Source: an uncultured Eubacteriales bacterium (GTDB lineage Bacteria; Bacillota; Clostridia; Oscillospirales; CAG-382). From it: DNA of 7,829 nucleotides. Below, in pieces: positions 1 to 6,384 of the stretch. Below the pieces are notes generated by a model. The model saw only the letters and a list, made by a program, of their open reading frames with translations, did no database searches and was not told the DNA's origin. The stretch spans positions 1 to 7,829 of the forward strand of contig CAKSCN010000122.1 in the NCBI GenBank assembly GCA_934444485.1, written 5' to 3'. Position 1 is the first letter of the stretch; every line of letters starts with the position of its first letter. Position numbers and translations under genes: made by a program.

Positions 1-36
1 CGCTTTGACGCCATAGGAAACGCCTCCGAAAACTGA
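1..36 (+). CDS. C-terminal end of an upstream gene (partial, unidentified)
   Basis: Reading from base 1 gives RFDAIGNASEN followed by TGA at 34-36. The other two forward frames hit stops within the first 15 bases, so this is the only forward frame that could carry an incoming gene. The fragment is too short to assign to a family. It lies 54 bp upstream of the HD-domain gene on the same strand, so the two may be cotranscribed; no terminator hairpin or clear promoter is visible between them. The call rests only on frame openness and context. Confidence 0.35.
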   Translation, partial: RFDAIGNASEN

Positions 37-90
37 CGTGAATTCGGAACGACTTAAGCAGCCGCAATTTCAGATGAGAGAGGGATTACA

Positions 91-672
91 TTGACCAACA
101 AAGAACTGTTTTTTGAAGCTTACAATAAAAACATAACACGTGAAGGCTCCGATAAGCTCTTGGCGTGGCTTGACAAAACCGACTTTTTCACAGCACCGGC
201 AAGTACAAAGTATCACAGCGCCGTGGAGGGCGGACTCTGCGAACACAGTCTCAATGTGTACAAAGCCATAACTAAGCGCTACAGCGGCGAACACTCCGAC
301 GAAACACTTGCTATTGTGTCGCTTCTTCATGACCTCTGCAAGGCGGAGTTTTACAAGACGCAGCTGCGCAACGTCAAGAACGAGCAGACCGGTTCGTGGG
401 AAAAGGTGCCTTATTATACAATTGAGGATAAATTCCCCTTCGGTCACGGCGAAAAGTCGGTGTTCCTGATTGAACGCTTCATGCGTCTCACGATAGAGGA
501 GGCAATCGCCATTCGTTGGCATATGGGCGGCTTCGATGAATCGGCAAGAGCCGGCGGCTATACCGTCAGCAACGCATACGAAAAGTATCCGCTTGCGGTG
601 AAGCTCCATATTGCCGATATTGAGGCAACCTACCTCATGGAAGAATCGGCGAAATCGGGAAACAATAAATAA
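91..672 (+). CDS. HD-domain phosphohydrolase, small cytoplasmic protein
   Basis: This 193-residue protein carries the full set of HD-superfamily metal ligands: His52 (CEH), the His80-Asp81 pair (LLHDLCK), His119 (GHGE), His144 (RWH) and Asp176 (IAD). The order H...HD...H...H...D is that of metal-dependent phosphohydrolases and of the HD part of YhaM-type exonucleases. There is no OB-fold or other nucleic-acid-binding domain and no signal peptide or membrane segment, so it is a stand-alone soluble HD protein. The start is TTG at 91: a purine-rich AGAGGG site ends at 84, six bases upstream, and no ATG lies close by in frame. The downstream HAD phosphatase starts 30 bp after the stop and an FNT channel follows, so the three probably form one operon. 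The substrate (nucleotide, RNA or other phosphoester) cannot be read from sequence. HD-family membership is firm; specific function is unknown. Confidence 0.88.
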   Translation: MTNKELFFEAYNKNITREGSDKLLAWLDKTDFFTAPASTKYHSAVEGGLCEHSLNVYKAITKRYSGEHSDETLAIVSLLHDLCKAEFYKTQLRNVKNEQTGSWEKVPYYTIEDKFPFGHGEKSVFLIERFMRLTIEEAIAIRWHMGGFDESARAGGYTVSNAYEKYPLAVKLHIADIEATYLMEESAKSGNNK

Positions 673-702
673 GACTGAACAAGAATTGAAAGGAAACGGT
701 AA

Positions 703-1539
703 TTGCCAATGAGCGAAACTGTAAAAAAGGCGGAAGAGCAGGGAATAGACCTTGCGGCAAAAAAAGGCTTTATATGCGATATGGACGGAGTCATATATCA
801 CGGAAATGTGATACTCCCCGGAGTAAAGGAGTTTGTCGAGTGGCTTCAGAACGAAAACAAACGCTTCCTCTTTCTCACGAACAGCAGTGAGCGTTCACCC
901 CTCGAGTTACAGCAGAAGCTCCGCAGAATGGGGCTTGACGTAAGCGAAGATCACTTTTACACAAGCGCACTTGCAACGGCTCACTTCCTTTCACAGCAGA
1001 AGCCGCACTGTACCGCATATGTAATCGGTGAACCCGGTCTTATGAATGCGCTTTACGAAGAGGGCATCATAATGAACGACGTAAATCCGGACTATGTGGT
1101 TGTCGGAGAAACACGTAACTATAATTACGAGAGTATCTTAAGAGCGGTTCGCTTTGTCTTCGGCGGAGCGAAGCTTATAGGAACAAATCCCGATATGACC
1201 GGTCCCTCCGAACAGGGAATAATACCTGCCTGCCGTGCATTCACCGCACCTATCGAGCTGACAACGGGCCAGAGTGCGTATTTTGTCGGCAAGCCCAACC
1301 CCCTCATGATGAAAACCGGACTCAAAATGCTCGGCGTTTCGACAGAGGACGCCGTTATAGTGGGAGACAGAATGGATACGGACATCATCGCCGGCATCGA
1401 ATCCGAGATAGATACAACTCTTGTCCTTTCGGGAGTTACCGCACTTTCAGACCTTGTAAAGTTCCCTTACAGACCGGATTATATCTACAGCGGCGTCGGC
1501 GATATCATAAAGGGAAAGCCGGTTAAAGGCATTAAGTAA
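703..1539 (+). CDS. HAD-superfamily IIA hydrolase (NagD / p-nitrophenylphosphatase-like)
   Basis: This is a haloacid-dehalogenase phosphatase of the NagD type, which removes phosphate through an aspartyl-phosphate intermediate. Numbered from the TTG at 703, motif I is DMDG with nucleophile Asp26 and acid/base Asp28. Motif II is LTNSS (Thr59-Asn60), motif III is Lys197 in VGKPNP, and motif IV is VGDRMDTD with Asp222 and Asp227. The long insert between motifs II and III (about residues 80-190, including YVVVGETRNYNY and LIGTNPD) is the C2 cap of subclass IIA. The length of 278 residues fits the family. Two starts are possible: TTG 703, about eight bases after AAGGA (690-694), or ATG 709, whose spacing is longer. 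I prefer TTG on spacing, but only two residues differ. It sits 30 bp after the HD gene and 17 bp before the FNT gene. Natural substrates of such enzymes vary and cannot be predicted here. Confidence 0.9.
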   Translation: MPMSETVKKAEEQGIDLAAKKGFICDMDGVIYHGNVILPGVKEFVEWLQNENKRFLFLTNSSERSPLELQQKLRRMGLDVSEDHFYTSALATAHFLSQQKPHCTAYVIGEPGLMNALYEEGIIMNDVNPDYVVVGETRNYNYESILRAVRFVFGGAKLIGTNPDMTGPSEQGIIPACRAFTAPIELTTGQSAYFVGKPNPLMMKTGLKMLGVSTEDAVIVGDRMDTDIIAGIESEIDTTLVLSGVTALSDLVKFPYRPDYIYSGVGDIIKGKPVKGIK

Positions 1540-1556
1540 TTTTTTGGAGTGACAAC

Positions 1557-2198
1557 ATGGAAATAAATCTCAAAAGCACGGCGTCCGCATTTTTGCGCGC
1601 TTTTCTCGCCGGAGTGTCGATAGGTATCGGAGGAACGGTGTTCCTGTCGTGCGACAACCGGTATATAGGCTCCTTTCTCTTCGCAATAGGGCTTTTCCTC
1701 ATATTCTCCTACGGACTCAACCTTTTCACGGGAAAAGTCGGCTATGCGCTCGAGAATCCGCCGTCTTACCTCCTGTTTCTCGCAATTGTGTGGCTCGGTA
1801 ACTTTGCCGGTACGTTTTTCGTCGCAAAAGCGCTCTCTTTTACGAGAGCATTCCCGTCGATAGGTGAGAAAGCACTTGCGCTCTGTGAAACAAAATCTGC
1901 GGATAACCCCGTAAGTATACTCGTGCTTGCGTTCTTCTGCGGACTTATGATGTACCTTGCCGCAGACGGATATAAGAAAAGCGACAACGTAATCCGTAAG
2001 TACTTGTCGGTGTTTCTGCCCGTCATGATATTCATCTTAAGCGGCTTTGAGCATTGCGTCGCGAATATGTACTACTACTCCCTCAGCTCTTTTTTCGGTG
2101 CGAAAGAGTTTGTGTACCTCTTGATAATGACGCTCGGCAACGCTCTCGGTTCGTTCCTTTTCCCGGTTGTACATATGCTCTTAGACAAAACCGAATAA
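1557..2198 (+). CDS. Formate/nitrite transporter (FNT) family membrane channel, short form
   Basis: This 213-residue integral membrane protein has about six hydrophobic segments (roughly residues 10-30, 38-57, 70-92, 118-136, 149-163 and 184-208). It shows FNT landmarks: AGVSIGIGG near the N-terminus, GLNLFTGKVG (residues 53-62) in the place of the re-entrant loop, WLGNFAGTF (79-87), GFEHCVANMYYY (163-174) with the central pore His166, and GNALGSFLFP (194-203). The family forms pentameric channels for small monovalent anions such as formate, nitrite or hydrosulfide. It is shorter than the 250-285 residues usual for FocA/NirC. Asn55 stands where FocA has Asp in its DLFTS loop, and CGLMMYLAA replaces the usual fourth-helix motif, so the substrate cannot be transferred from FocA. 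ATG 1557 has GGAG (1546-1549) seven bases upstream. It is the last gene of its run and is followed by a terminator. Confidence 0.87.
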   Translation: MEINLKSTASAFLRAFLAGVSIGIGGTVFLSCDNRYIGSFLFAIGLFLIFSYGLNLFTGKVGYALENPPSYLLFLAIVWLGNFAGTFFVAKALSFTRAFPSIGEKALALCETKSADNPVSILVLAFFCGLMMYLAADGYKKSDNVIRKYLSVFLPVMIFILSGFEHCVANMYYYSLSSFFGAKEFVYLLIMTLGNALGSFLFPVVHMLLDKTE

Positions 2199-2211
2199 CT
2201 TTGACTTTACG

Positions 2212-2240
2212 AAACGGTGTCGCATGATGCCGTTTTTTTG
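2212..2240 (+). terminator. Rho-independent terminator after the FNT gene
   Basis: A 10-bp stem (2212-2221 with 2226-2235, including two G-T wobbles) closes a GCAT tetraloop. Counting the stem end, seven Ts run from 2233 to 2239, with further T-rich sequence after them. It starts 14 bp after the FNT stop and ends the HD-HAD-FNT transcript. Confidence 0.87.
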
Positions 2241-2282
2241 TTGTTTTTGAATACTTTTCCGAAATATACGTGCGTTTTTCTA

Positions 2283-2311
2283 TAGATTTAGACTGCGCAA
2301 TTAGCTATAAT
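2283..2311 (+). promoter_or_regulatory. Probable sigma-A promoter of the sugar isomerase gene
   Basis: A perfect -10 box TATAAT lies at 2306-2311. The -35 region is poor: at 17-bp spacing it reads TAGATT (2283-2288). The expected transcript start is near 2318, giving a leader of about 35 bases before ATG 2353. A weak -35 with a perfect -10 is compatible with activator dependence, but that is inference. Confidence 0.6.
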
Positions 2312-2313
2312 TG
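2298..2313. repeat. 16-bp dyad overlapping the -10 box (operator candidate)
   Basis: CAATTA (2298-2303) and TAATTG (2308-2313) are perfect inverted 6-bp arms around the centre GCTA. The dyad covers the whole -10 box of the isomerase promoter, a position where a bound dimeric repressor would block RNA polymerase. The arms are AT-rich and short, so chance symmetry is possible. Confidence 0.4.
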
Positions 2314-2352
2314 TATCGTGTAAGAGTGCTTTCACGAAAGGATGGTTTTTAT

Positions 2353-3126
2353 ATGCGCATAGGAGCACAAATGTATACGGTCAGGGATTTCTGTAAGGAC
2401 ACTAAGGGACTTGCCGAGACTCTGAAAAGAATTGCCGATATCGGCTACAAAACCGTTCAGGTGTCGGGTACTTGCCCGTTTGACGCCGAATGGCTTCGCA
2501 ATGAGCTTGACAAAAACGGCCTTGAGTGCGTAATAACACATACGCCGCTCGACAGAATAGTAAACGAAACAGAAAAGGTTATCGAAGAGCATAAGGTTTT
2601 CGGCTGTAAGTATATCGGACTCGGCTGTATGCCCAAGTATTCCGAAATGACAAAGGAGACTGTCGATGAATTTATCGCCTCGGCACTTCCCGCCGCAGAG
2701 AAAATAGGGGACGCCGGCTGTATGTTCATGTATCACAACCACGCACATGAATTTGATGTGAAGCTCGACGGAGTTGACGGTCCGATACTCGATTACCTTG
2801 CCGAAAAATTCCCCGTCGGAACCATGGGCTTTACTCTCGATACTCACTGGGTGAAGGTCGGAGGCTATGATCCCGTCGAATATCTCGAAAAGCTCAAGGG
2901 ACGCACTCCCTGCGTACACTTCAAGGACCTCGTCTATGACGACGAAGGCAAGCCGAAATTTGCACCTGTGGGAAGCGGACTTCTTGACTTTGACGCCATT
3001 ATCTCCGCCTGCGAGAGGCTTGGAGTTGATTATGCGCTTGTCGAACAGGATGATTGCTACGGCAGAGATCCGTTCGAGTGCCTCAAAGAAAGCTACGATT
3101 ATTTAAAGAGAAAGGGACTTAACTGA
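2353..3126 (+). CDS. Sugar phosphate isomerase/epimerase (AP-endonuclease-2-like TIM barrel)
   Basis: This 257-residue protein belongs to the xylose-isomerase-like TIM-barrel family (PF01261), which includes IolE/IolI-type and ketose epimerase enzymes. Typical motifs in order are MRIGAQMYTVRD at the first strand, the YHNHAHEF block (127-134, metal-region His128, His130 and Glu133), FTLDTHWVKVGGYDP (160-174) with Asp163 and His165, HFKDL (189-193), PVGSGLLDF (205-213) and VEQDD (230-234) with Glu231. It has no signal peptide and should act in the cytoplasm with a divalent metal. The start is ATG 2353, with AAAGGATGG (2337-2345) upstream. A TTG further upstream at 2311 is inside the -10 box and cannot be used from that promoter. 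It is monocistronic, closed by the terminator at 3138-3179, and converges on a galM operon, so a sugar-conversion role is reasonable. The exact substrate is not visible. Confidence 0.88.
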   Translation: MRIGAQMYTVRDFCKDTKGLAETLKRIADIGYKTVQVSGTCPFDAEWLRNELDKNGLECVITHTPLDRIVNETEKVIEEHKVFGCKYIGLGCMPKYSEMTKETVDEFIASALPAAEKIGDAGCMFMYHNHAHEFDVKLDGVDGPILDYLAEKFPVGTMGFTLDTHWVKVGGYDPVEYLEKLKGRTPCVHFKDLVYDDEGKPKFAPVGSGLLDFDAIISACERLGVDYALVEQDDCYGRDPFECLKESYDYLKRKGLN

Positions 3127-3137
3127 ATTCCGTATAC

Positions 3138-3179
3138 AAAAATTCCGCCGCACGGTATTTTACGCTGTGCGACGGTTTT
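3138..3179. terminator. Bidirectional terminator between isomerase and galM
   Basis: An 11-bp stem (3145-3155 with 3165-3175, one C-A mismatch and one G-T wobble) has a 9-base loop. On the plus strand it is followed by TTTT at 3176-3179 and more T-rich sequence. On the minus strand it is followed by five Ts (complement of 3138-3142). It can end both convergent transcripts, 18 bp after the isomerase stop and about 45 bp after the galM stop. Confidence 0.82.
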
Positions 3180-3219
3180 CGTTTACTGTGATTGTTTTGC
3201 CGGGATTATACTTTCAGCG

Positions 3220-4260
3220 TCAGATAAATCTGAAGAGTGTGATGTAGTCGTACTTGTCGCCGGCACGAAGAATTGCTCCGCCGTGGTTGGGACTGTCGGG
3301 AGCAAACTGCGTTTCGAGGCAGAGAGCTTCTCTTCTTGTCTGCGGAACTCCGTCCTTGAAAGGAACGGGACCCTTAATTCCGTTGCCGGAATAGAGCTGT
3401 ACGCAGGGTTTGTTGGTGTAAACCCGCATCGTGAGCCTGTCGCCGCTCAGCTCACATCCGAGACCGAGTTTCTTGCCGGCGTACTTTATGCTCTCGGTGG
3501 GGTTTAAGATAAAGTTGTGGTCGTAACCGTGACCGATTGCATTCTGATCGTAGTCGGCGTCAATGTCGCGTCCCACAAGCTTCGGCTCGCGGAAGTCGAA
3601 GGGAGTGCCGGCAACATCTCTTTCCTCAACGGGAATGAGATCCTTGTCAACAGCGGAGAACTTGTCGGCGTGAATCGTGAGCTTGTGACCCATAATGTCG
3701 CCGTTTGCGTAGCCGTTGAGGTTGAAATAGGAGTGGTTTGTCATGTTGAGAATTGTGTCCTTGTCGCTGACAGCCTGATACTCAATCGAGAAGTCGCCGC
3801 CCTTTACGGTGAATGTTACGGTCACTTCAAGGTTTCCGGGATAGTTTTCGTCGCCGTCAGGGCTGAAAAGGGAGAATACCGCCTTTTCGGCACCGCAGCG
3901 GCAGCTTGTTTTTACGTCCCAGAAACGGACATTGAATCCGACGTTGCCGCCGTGAAGGTGCTTTACACCGCCCTCATTGCAGTTGAGCTGTATTTCTTCT
4001 CCGTTGAGCGTGAACTTGCCGCCTCTTATTCTGTTTGCGTAGCGGCCGACGGTCGAACCCTGATATCCGCCGCCCGTGAGATAACCCTCAAGCGTGTCAA
4101 AGCCGCACACTACGTCAACTCCGTCAACAACGAGGCTCTGAACGATGCCTCCGAAGTTGAGGATTGTAGCCTTTACTCTGTCGCTTTCGAGAGTGTAGGC
4201 TATTACTTCTCTGCCGTTTTTGTCCTTGTCAAATACTCTTGTCTGCATGGTTAATTTCAT
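3220..4260 (-). CDS. galM: Aldose 1-epimerase (galactose mutarotase)
   Basis: The enzyme interconverts alpha and beta anomers of aldoses such as galactose and glucose, feeding sugar kinases in the cytoplasm. The 346-residue length is typical. Family signatures are VGRYANRI (71-78, substrate-binding Arg77), HLHGG (101-105, His103), the catalytic acid His176 in NHSYFNLNG, Asp247 in GHGYDHNFIL, and the catalytic base Glu316 in CLETQFAPDSPNH. All key residues are present and no disruption is seen. The start is ATG 4260, with AAAGGAAAGG lying directly upstream at rather tight spacing. A second in-frame ATG four codons in (4248) is equally plausible because its spacing from the same site is longer. 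It begins 33 bp after the stop of the GtaA-like gene on the same strand with no promoter or terminator obvious between them, so it is the second gene of a two-gene operon. Confidence 0.95.
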   Translation of the reverse strand: MKLTMQTRVFDKDKNGREVIAYTLESDRVKATILNFGGIVQSLVVDGVDVVCGFDTLEGYLTGGGYQGSTVGRYANRIRGGKFTLNGEEIQLNCNEGGVKHLHGGNVGFNVRFWDVKTSCRCGAEKAVFSLFSPDGDENYPGNLEVTVTFTVKGGDFSIEYQAVSDKDTILNMTNHSYFNLNGYANGDIMGHKLTIHADKFSAVDKDLIPVEERDVAGTPFDFREPKLVGRDIDADYDQNAIGHGYDHNFILNPTESIKYAGKKLGLGCELSGDRLTMRVYTNKPCVQLYSGNGIKGPVPFKDGVPQTRREALCLETQFAPDSPNHGGAILRAGDKYDYITLFRFI

Positions 4261-4293
4261 CCTTTCCTTTGTATTGTCTATCGAATTGCGGAA

Positions 4294-6198
4294 TTATATA
4301 TCGTACTTTGCTATTTTGCTCTCGCAAAGAAGCTTCATGAAGAGACCGCCGATAACGCTTCTGTGCCTGAAATGACGATGCTCAGCAGTTATTGTATAGT
4401 ACCAGTCTGTCATGGGTACACGGGAGAGAGTGTAGTTGTACATTGTCCAAAGCGGTTCAACGAACTTCTCGAACTCATCGTCGGTCTCGGTCATAGTCGC
4501 CGTCCACACAAGCCAATCGGATTTTGTGTACGTCTCACGGTTGTCAAGCGGCATTCCGTAGGGGTTGATGTGCGTGAAATTGGATGCAAGCTCGCCTCTG
4601 AAAGTACCCTTCGGGAAAATTCCGAGATCAAAAACCTTGTCCCAAACCGCATTGTATTTAAGGCTGAAAGTTTCCGGACGGTCAAATGCAAGTCTGTAGG
4701 AACCGTCTTCATTCTTGGCACGCTCAATCCACGAAAGCGCCATTTCTTTTGCGGTTGCTATCATTTTTTCGTAGGTCGCATGGTCGCCGGTCATATCGCA
4801 GATAATGCCGTAAGCGGCAATACCCATTATAGCCTTGAGCGAGAGGTTGCAGTTGTGCGCAAGATGACCTGCAAAGTCGTCGGTGCAGAGCTGATTTGCC
4901 GGATCGTTGCCGTTGTCTATGAGGTACTTTACCCATTTTGAGAGCGTGCCGAGGTGGCTCTTTGCAAACTCAACATCCTCGGAAGCGATTGCAGCCGCAG
5001 CCTCCATTATGAGCATATTGCCGCATTCCTCAACGGGCATCTGCATCTCGGACTTCGGAGTGTCTTTCCAGTTCTCGCCGTACTTCTGACCGTTGAGAAG
5101 AGGATACTGACCGACGTCGTGCGGTGCAAAATCGTATGTCCAAACGTCGCTTGCCGCATACTTGTAAATGGGGCGCATCATGCCCTTAACAAGCTCGGGG
5201 TTGTAAAGAAGGAACATCGGTATCGACGGATAGCTTACGTCAACCGTTGCCGCACATCCGTTGGAGAAGCACTCCTTGGAGATGTAAAGTATGCTTCCGT
5301 CCTCGTCAAGCACGAGCTTGTGTGCCGCAAGAGCCTGCCTGTAGGCAAGAAGAAGCATCTCTGCATACTTTGTACCTCCGGCACGGCAAGCGTCGGCGTA
5401 CATCATGTCGGAGAAGGACTCGCATATGTCGAACAGCTCCTCGTATTCCTCGGACGCCTTGTCGAGAGCTTCGGTGATAGTCTCACCGTTGTGGCACCAG
5501 TACGACTTAAGGTGCTTTCCGAAGTATTCGATGCTTGCAATGTCGTCGTAGCCGACAAGGAAGAGCGCATCGTCGTCAAGCGTGCTTTCGATGCTTACGA
5601 ACTGCATATCGTTCACTTTGTCAGTCTTTATGAGGGCGTTCTTGTCCTTTGCGGCAAGGTATACGTAACCCCAGTCGATTCTGTGGTCGTCACCGGAGCG
5701 GTTGAGAACTTTCTGCTCAAGCGAACCCATCTTTGCAAATATAACTTTCTCGGTCTCGTCGAACTCAACGCCTACGGGCTTTTCTCCCTTTTTGTTGAGG
5801 CAGAATTCCTCCGAAAGCTCGAGCTTTACGCTTACCGTGTGCTTTTCCTTCGATTCATAGTAAGCGTAAATATAGCTTACCGGGCGTGTGAGGTAATAAA
5901 AATCGTCAATCACGAGCGGAGACGTAAAGTTCACGTGAAGCGTAATGCCGCCTGCTTCAAAGGTGTAAAACGTGCTTGTTGCGGAATAATCGAAAGCAAC
6001 CTGCTTCGCCTTTTCAATTCCCTCGGGAATACCCATGAAGCAGTAATTTTTTCCGTCAACGGTGACAATTCCGTTGAACGTGTAGTCCGAACCGGTCCAG
6101 TGCATAACGGTGCTCTCGTTGAGCTTGTCGGACTTGGACCATACGGAAGTGAAGGGGTCGATTGTGATGAGCGGTATCGCCGGCGGACGTAATTTCAT
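4294..6198 (-). CDS. Glutaminase-A-like protein (DUF4964-DUF5127-DUF4965-DUF1793), no signal peptide
   Basis: This 634-residue protein has the full architecture of the GtaA family named after Aspergillus glutaminase A. RPPAIPLITIDPFTSVW and MHWTG near residues 4-37 are the DUF4964-type N-terminus, followed by a beta-rich DUF5127 part to about residue 250. A helical-barrel part follows, with DVSYPSIPMF, APHDVGQYPLLNG (Asp361), PVEECGNML (Glu390-Glu391), CTDDFAGHLAHN (Asp440-Asp441) and NPYGMPLDNRETYTKSDW (Asp552, Asn553). The start is ATG 6198: GGAGG (complement of 6207-6211) lies eight bases upstream. An ATG at 6213 would use that site as its own codons and has no ribosome binding site. No signal peptide or lipobox is present, unlike the secreted fungal and many Bacteroides members, so the protein is probably cytoplasmic. 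Cotranscription with galM hints at sugar chemistry. Family is firm; glutaminase activity is unproven. Confidence 0.87.
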   Translation of the reverse strand: MKLRPPAIPLITIDPFTSVWSKSDKLNESTVMHWTGSDYTFNGIVTVDGKNYCFMGIPEGIEKAKQVAFDYSATSTFYTFEAGGITLHVNFTSPLVIDDFYYLTRPVSYIYAYYESKEKHTVSVKLELSEEFCLNKKGEKPVGVEFDETEKVIFAKMGSLEQKVLNRSGDDHRIDWGYVYLAAKDKNALIKTDKVNDMQFVSIESTLDDDALFLVGYDDIASIEYFGKHLKSYWCHNGETITEALDKASEEYEELFDICESFSDMMYADACRAGGTKYAEMLLLAYRQALAAHKLVLDEDGSILYISKECFSNGCAATVDVSYPSIPMFLLYNPELVKGMMRPIYKYAASDVWTYDFAPHDVGQYPLLNGQKYGENWKDTPKSEMQMPVEECGNMLIMEAAAAIASEDVEFAKSHLGTLSKWVKYLIDNGNDPANQLCTDDFAGHLAHNCNLSLKAIMGIAAYGIICDMTGDHATYEKMIATAKEMALSWIERAKNEDGSYRLAFDRPETFSLKYNAVWDKVFDLGIFPKGTFRGELASNFTHINPYGMPLDNRETYTKSDWLVWTATMTETDDEFEKFVEPLWTMYNYTLSRVPMTDWYYTITAEHRHFRHRSVIGGLFMKLLCESKIAKYDI

Positions 6199-6231
6199 TT
6201 GTTTTTCCTCCATTGTTGTGAATAATGATAA

Positions 6232-6289
6232 CAGGATATCACACGCACATTATAGCATATATTTGTGTACATTTCAATGTAATATCCTG
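6232..6289. repeat. Inverted 12-bp arms bracketing the GtaA-like operon promoter (operator candidates)
   Basis: CAGGATATCACA at 6232-6243 on the plus strand and CAGGATATTACA read on the minus strand from 6289 to 6278 match at 11 of 12 positions and point toward each other. One arm covers the predicted transcription start; the other abuts the upstream edge of the -35. The symmetry centre falls in the promoter spacer. Such placement suits two binding sites of one regulator. No adjacent regulator gene is present in the window. Confidence 0.5.
6249..6277 (-). promoter_or_regulatory. Sigma-A promoter of the GtaA-like/galM operon
   Basis: Read on the minus strand, the -35 is TTGAAA (complement of 6272-6277) and the -10 is TATAAT (complement of 6249-6254), spaced exactly 17 bp. 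An extended -10 TGC precedes it (6255-6257). Transcription should begin near 6242, giving a leader of about 44 bases before ATG 6198. It is one of the two best-matched promoters in the window. Confidence 0.88.
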
Positions 6290-6290
6290 C

Positions 6291-6320
6291 TGTAAAATTG
6301 ACGTTTTCTACTTTTTTACA
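6291..6320. repeat. Short inverted repeat upstream of the helical-bundle gene
   Basis: TGTAAAA (6291-6297) and TTTTACA (6314-6320) are perfect 7-bp inverted arms separated by 16 bases. The spacer begins with TTGACG (6298-6303), a good -35 candidate for the plus-strand gene at 6385, but no convincing -10 follows at 16-18 bp (TAATTC at 6324-6329 is 20 bp away). The repeat may be an operator or chance AT-rich symmetry. Confidence 0.3.
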
Positions 6321-6384
6321 GAGTAATTCTGCGCATTTCGGACAAAGCTAAACGCAAATCCAACTATCGAAAGGGAGATTGGCT

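Noticed and set aside
70..801. A 243-codon minus-strand frame across the HD and HAD gene starts
   Set aside because: It overlaps two well-supported genes on the other strand, and its translation resembles no family I know.
2311..2352. Upstream TTG start adding 14 residues to the sugar isomerase
   Set aside because: The TTG overlaps the TATAAT -10 box, and ATG 2353 has a good ribosome site and matches the family N-terminus.
2240..2352. Possible riboswitch in the leader before the isomerase gene
   Set aside because: The promoter leaves only about 35 transcribed leader bases, too short for a known riboswitch, and no hairpin terminator lies within it.
3517..4254. A 245-codon open frame antisense to galM
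   Set aside because: galM is complete with all catalytic residues on the minus strand; the antisense translation shows no motif.
4954..6192. A 412-codon open frame on the plus strand antisense to the GtaA-like gene
   Set aside because: It has no recognisable family, no ribosome site and an odd composition. The opposite strand carries a full-length recognised protein, so this is an antisense frame kept open by codon bias.
6199..6213. Upstream ATG at 6213 for the GtaA-like gene
   Set aside because: Its own codons contain the GGAGG that serves ATG 6198, and no ribosome site precedes it.
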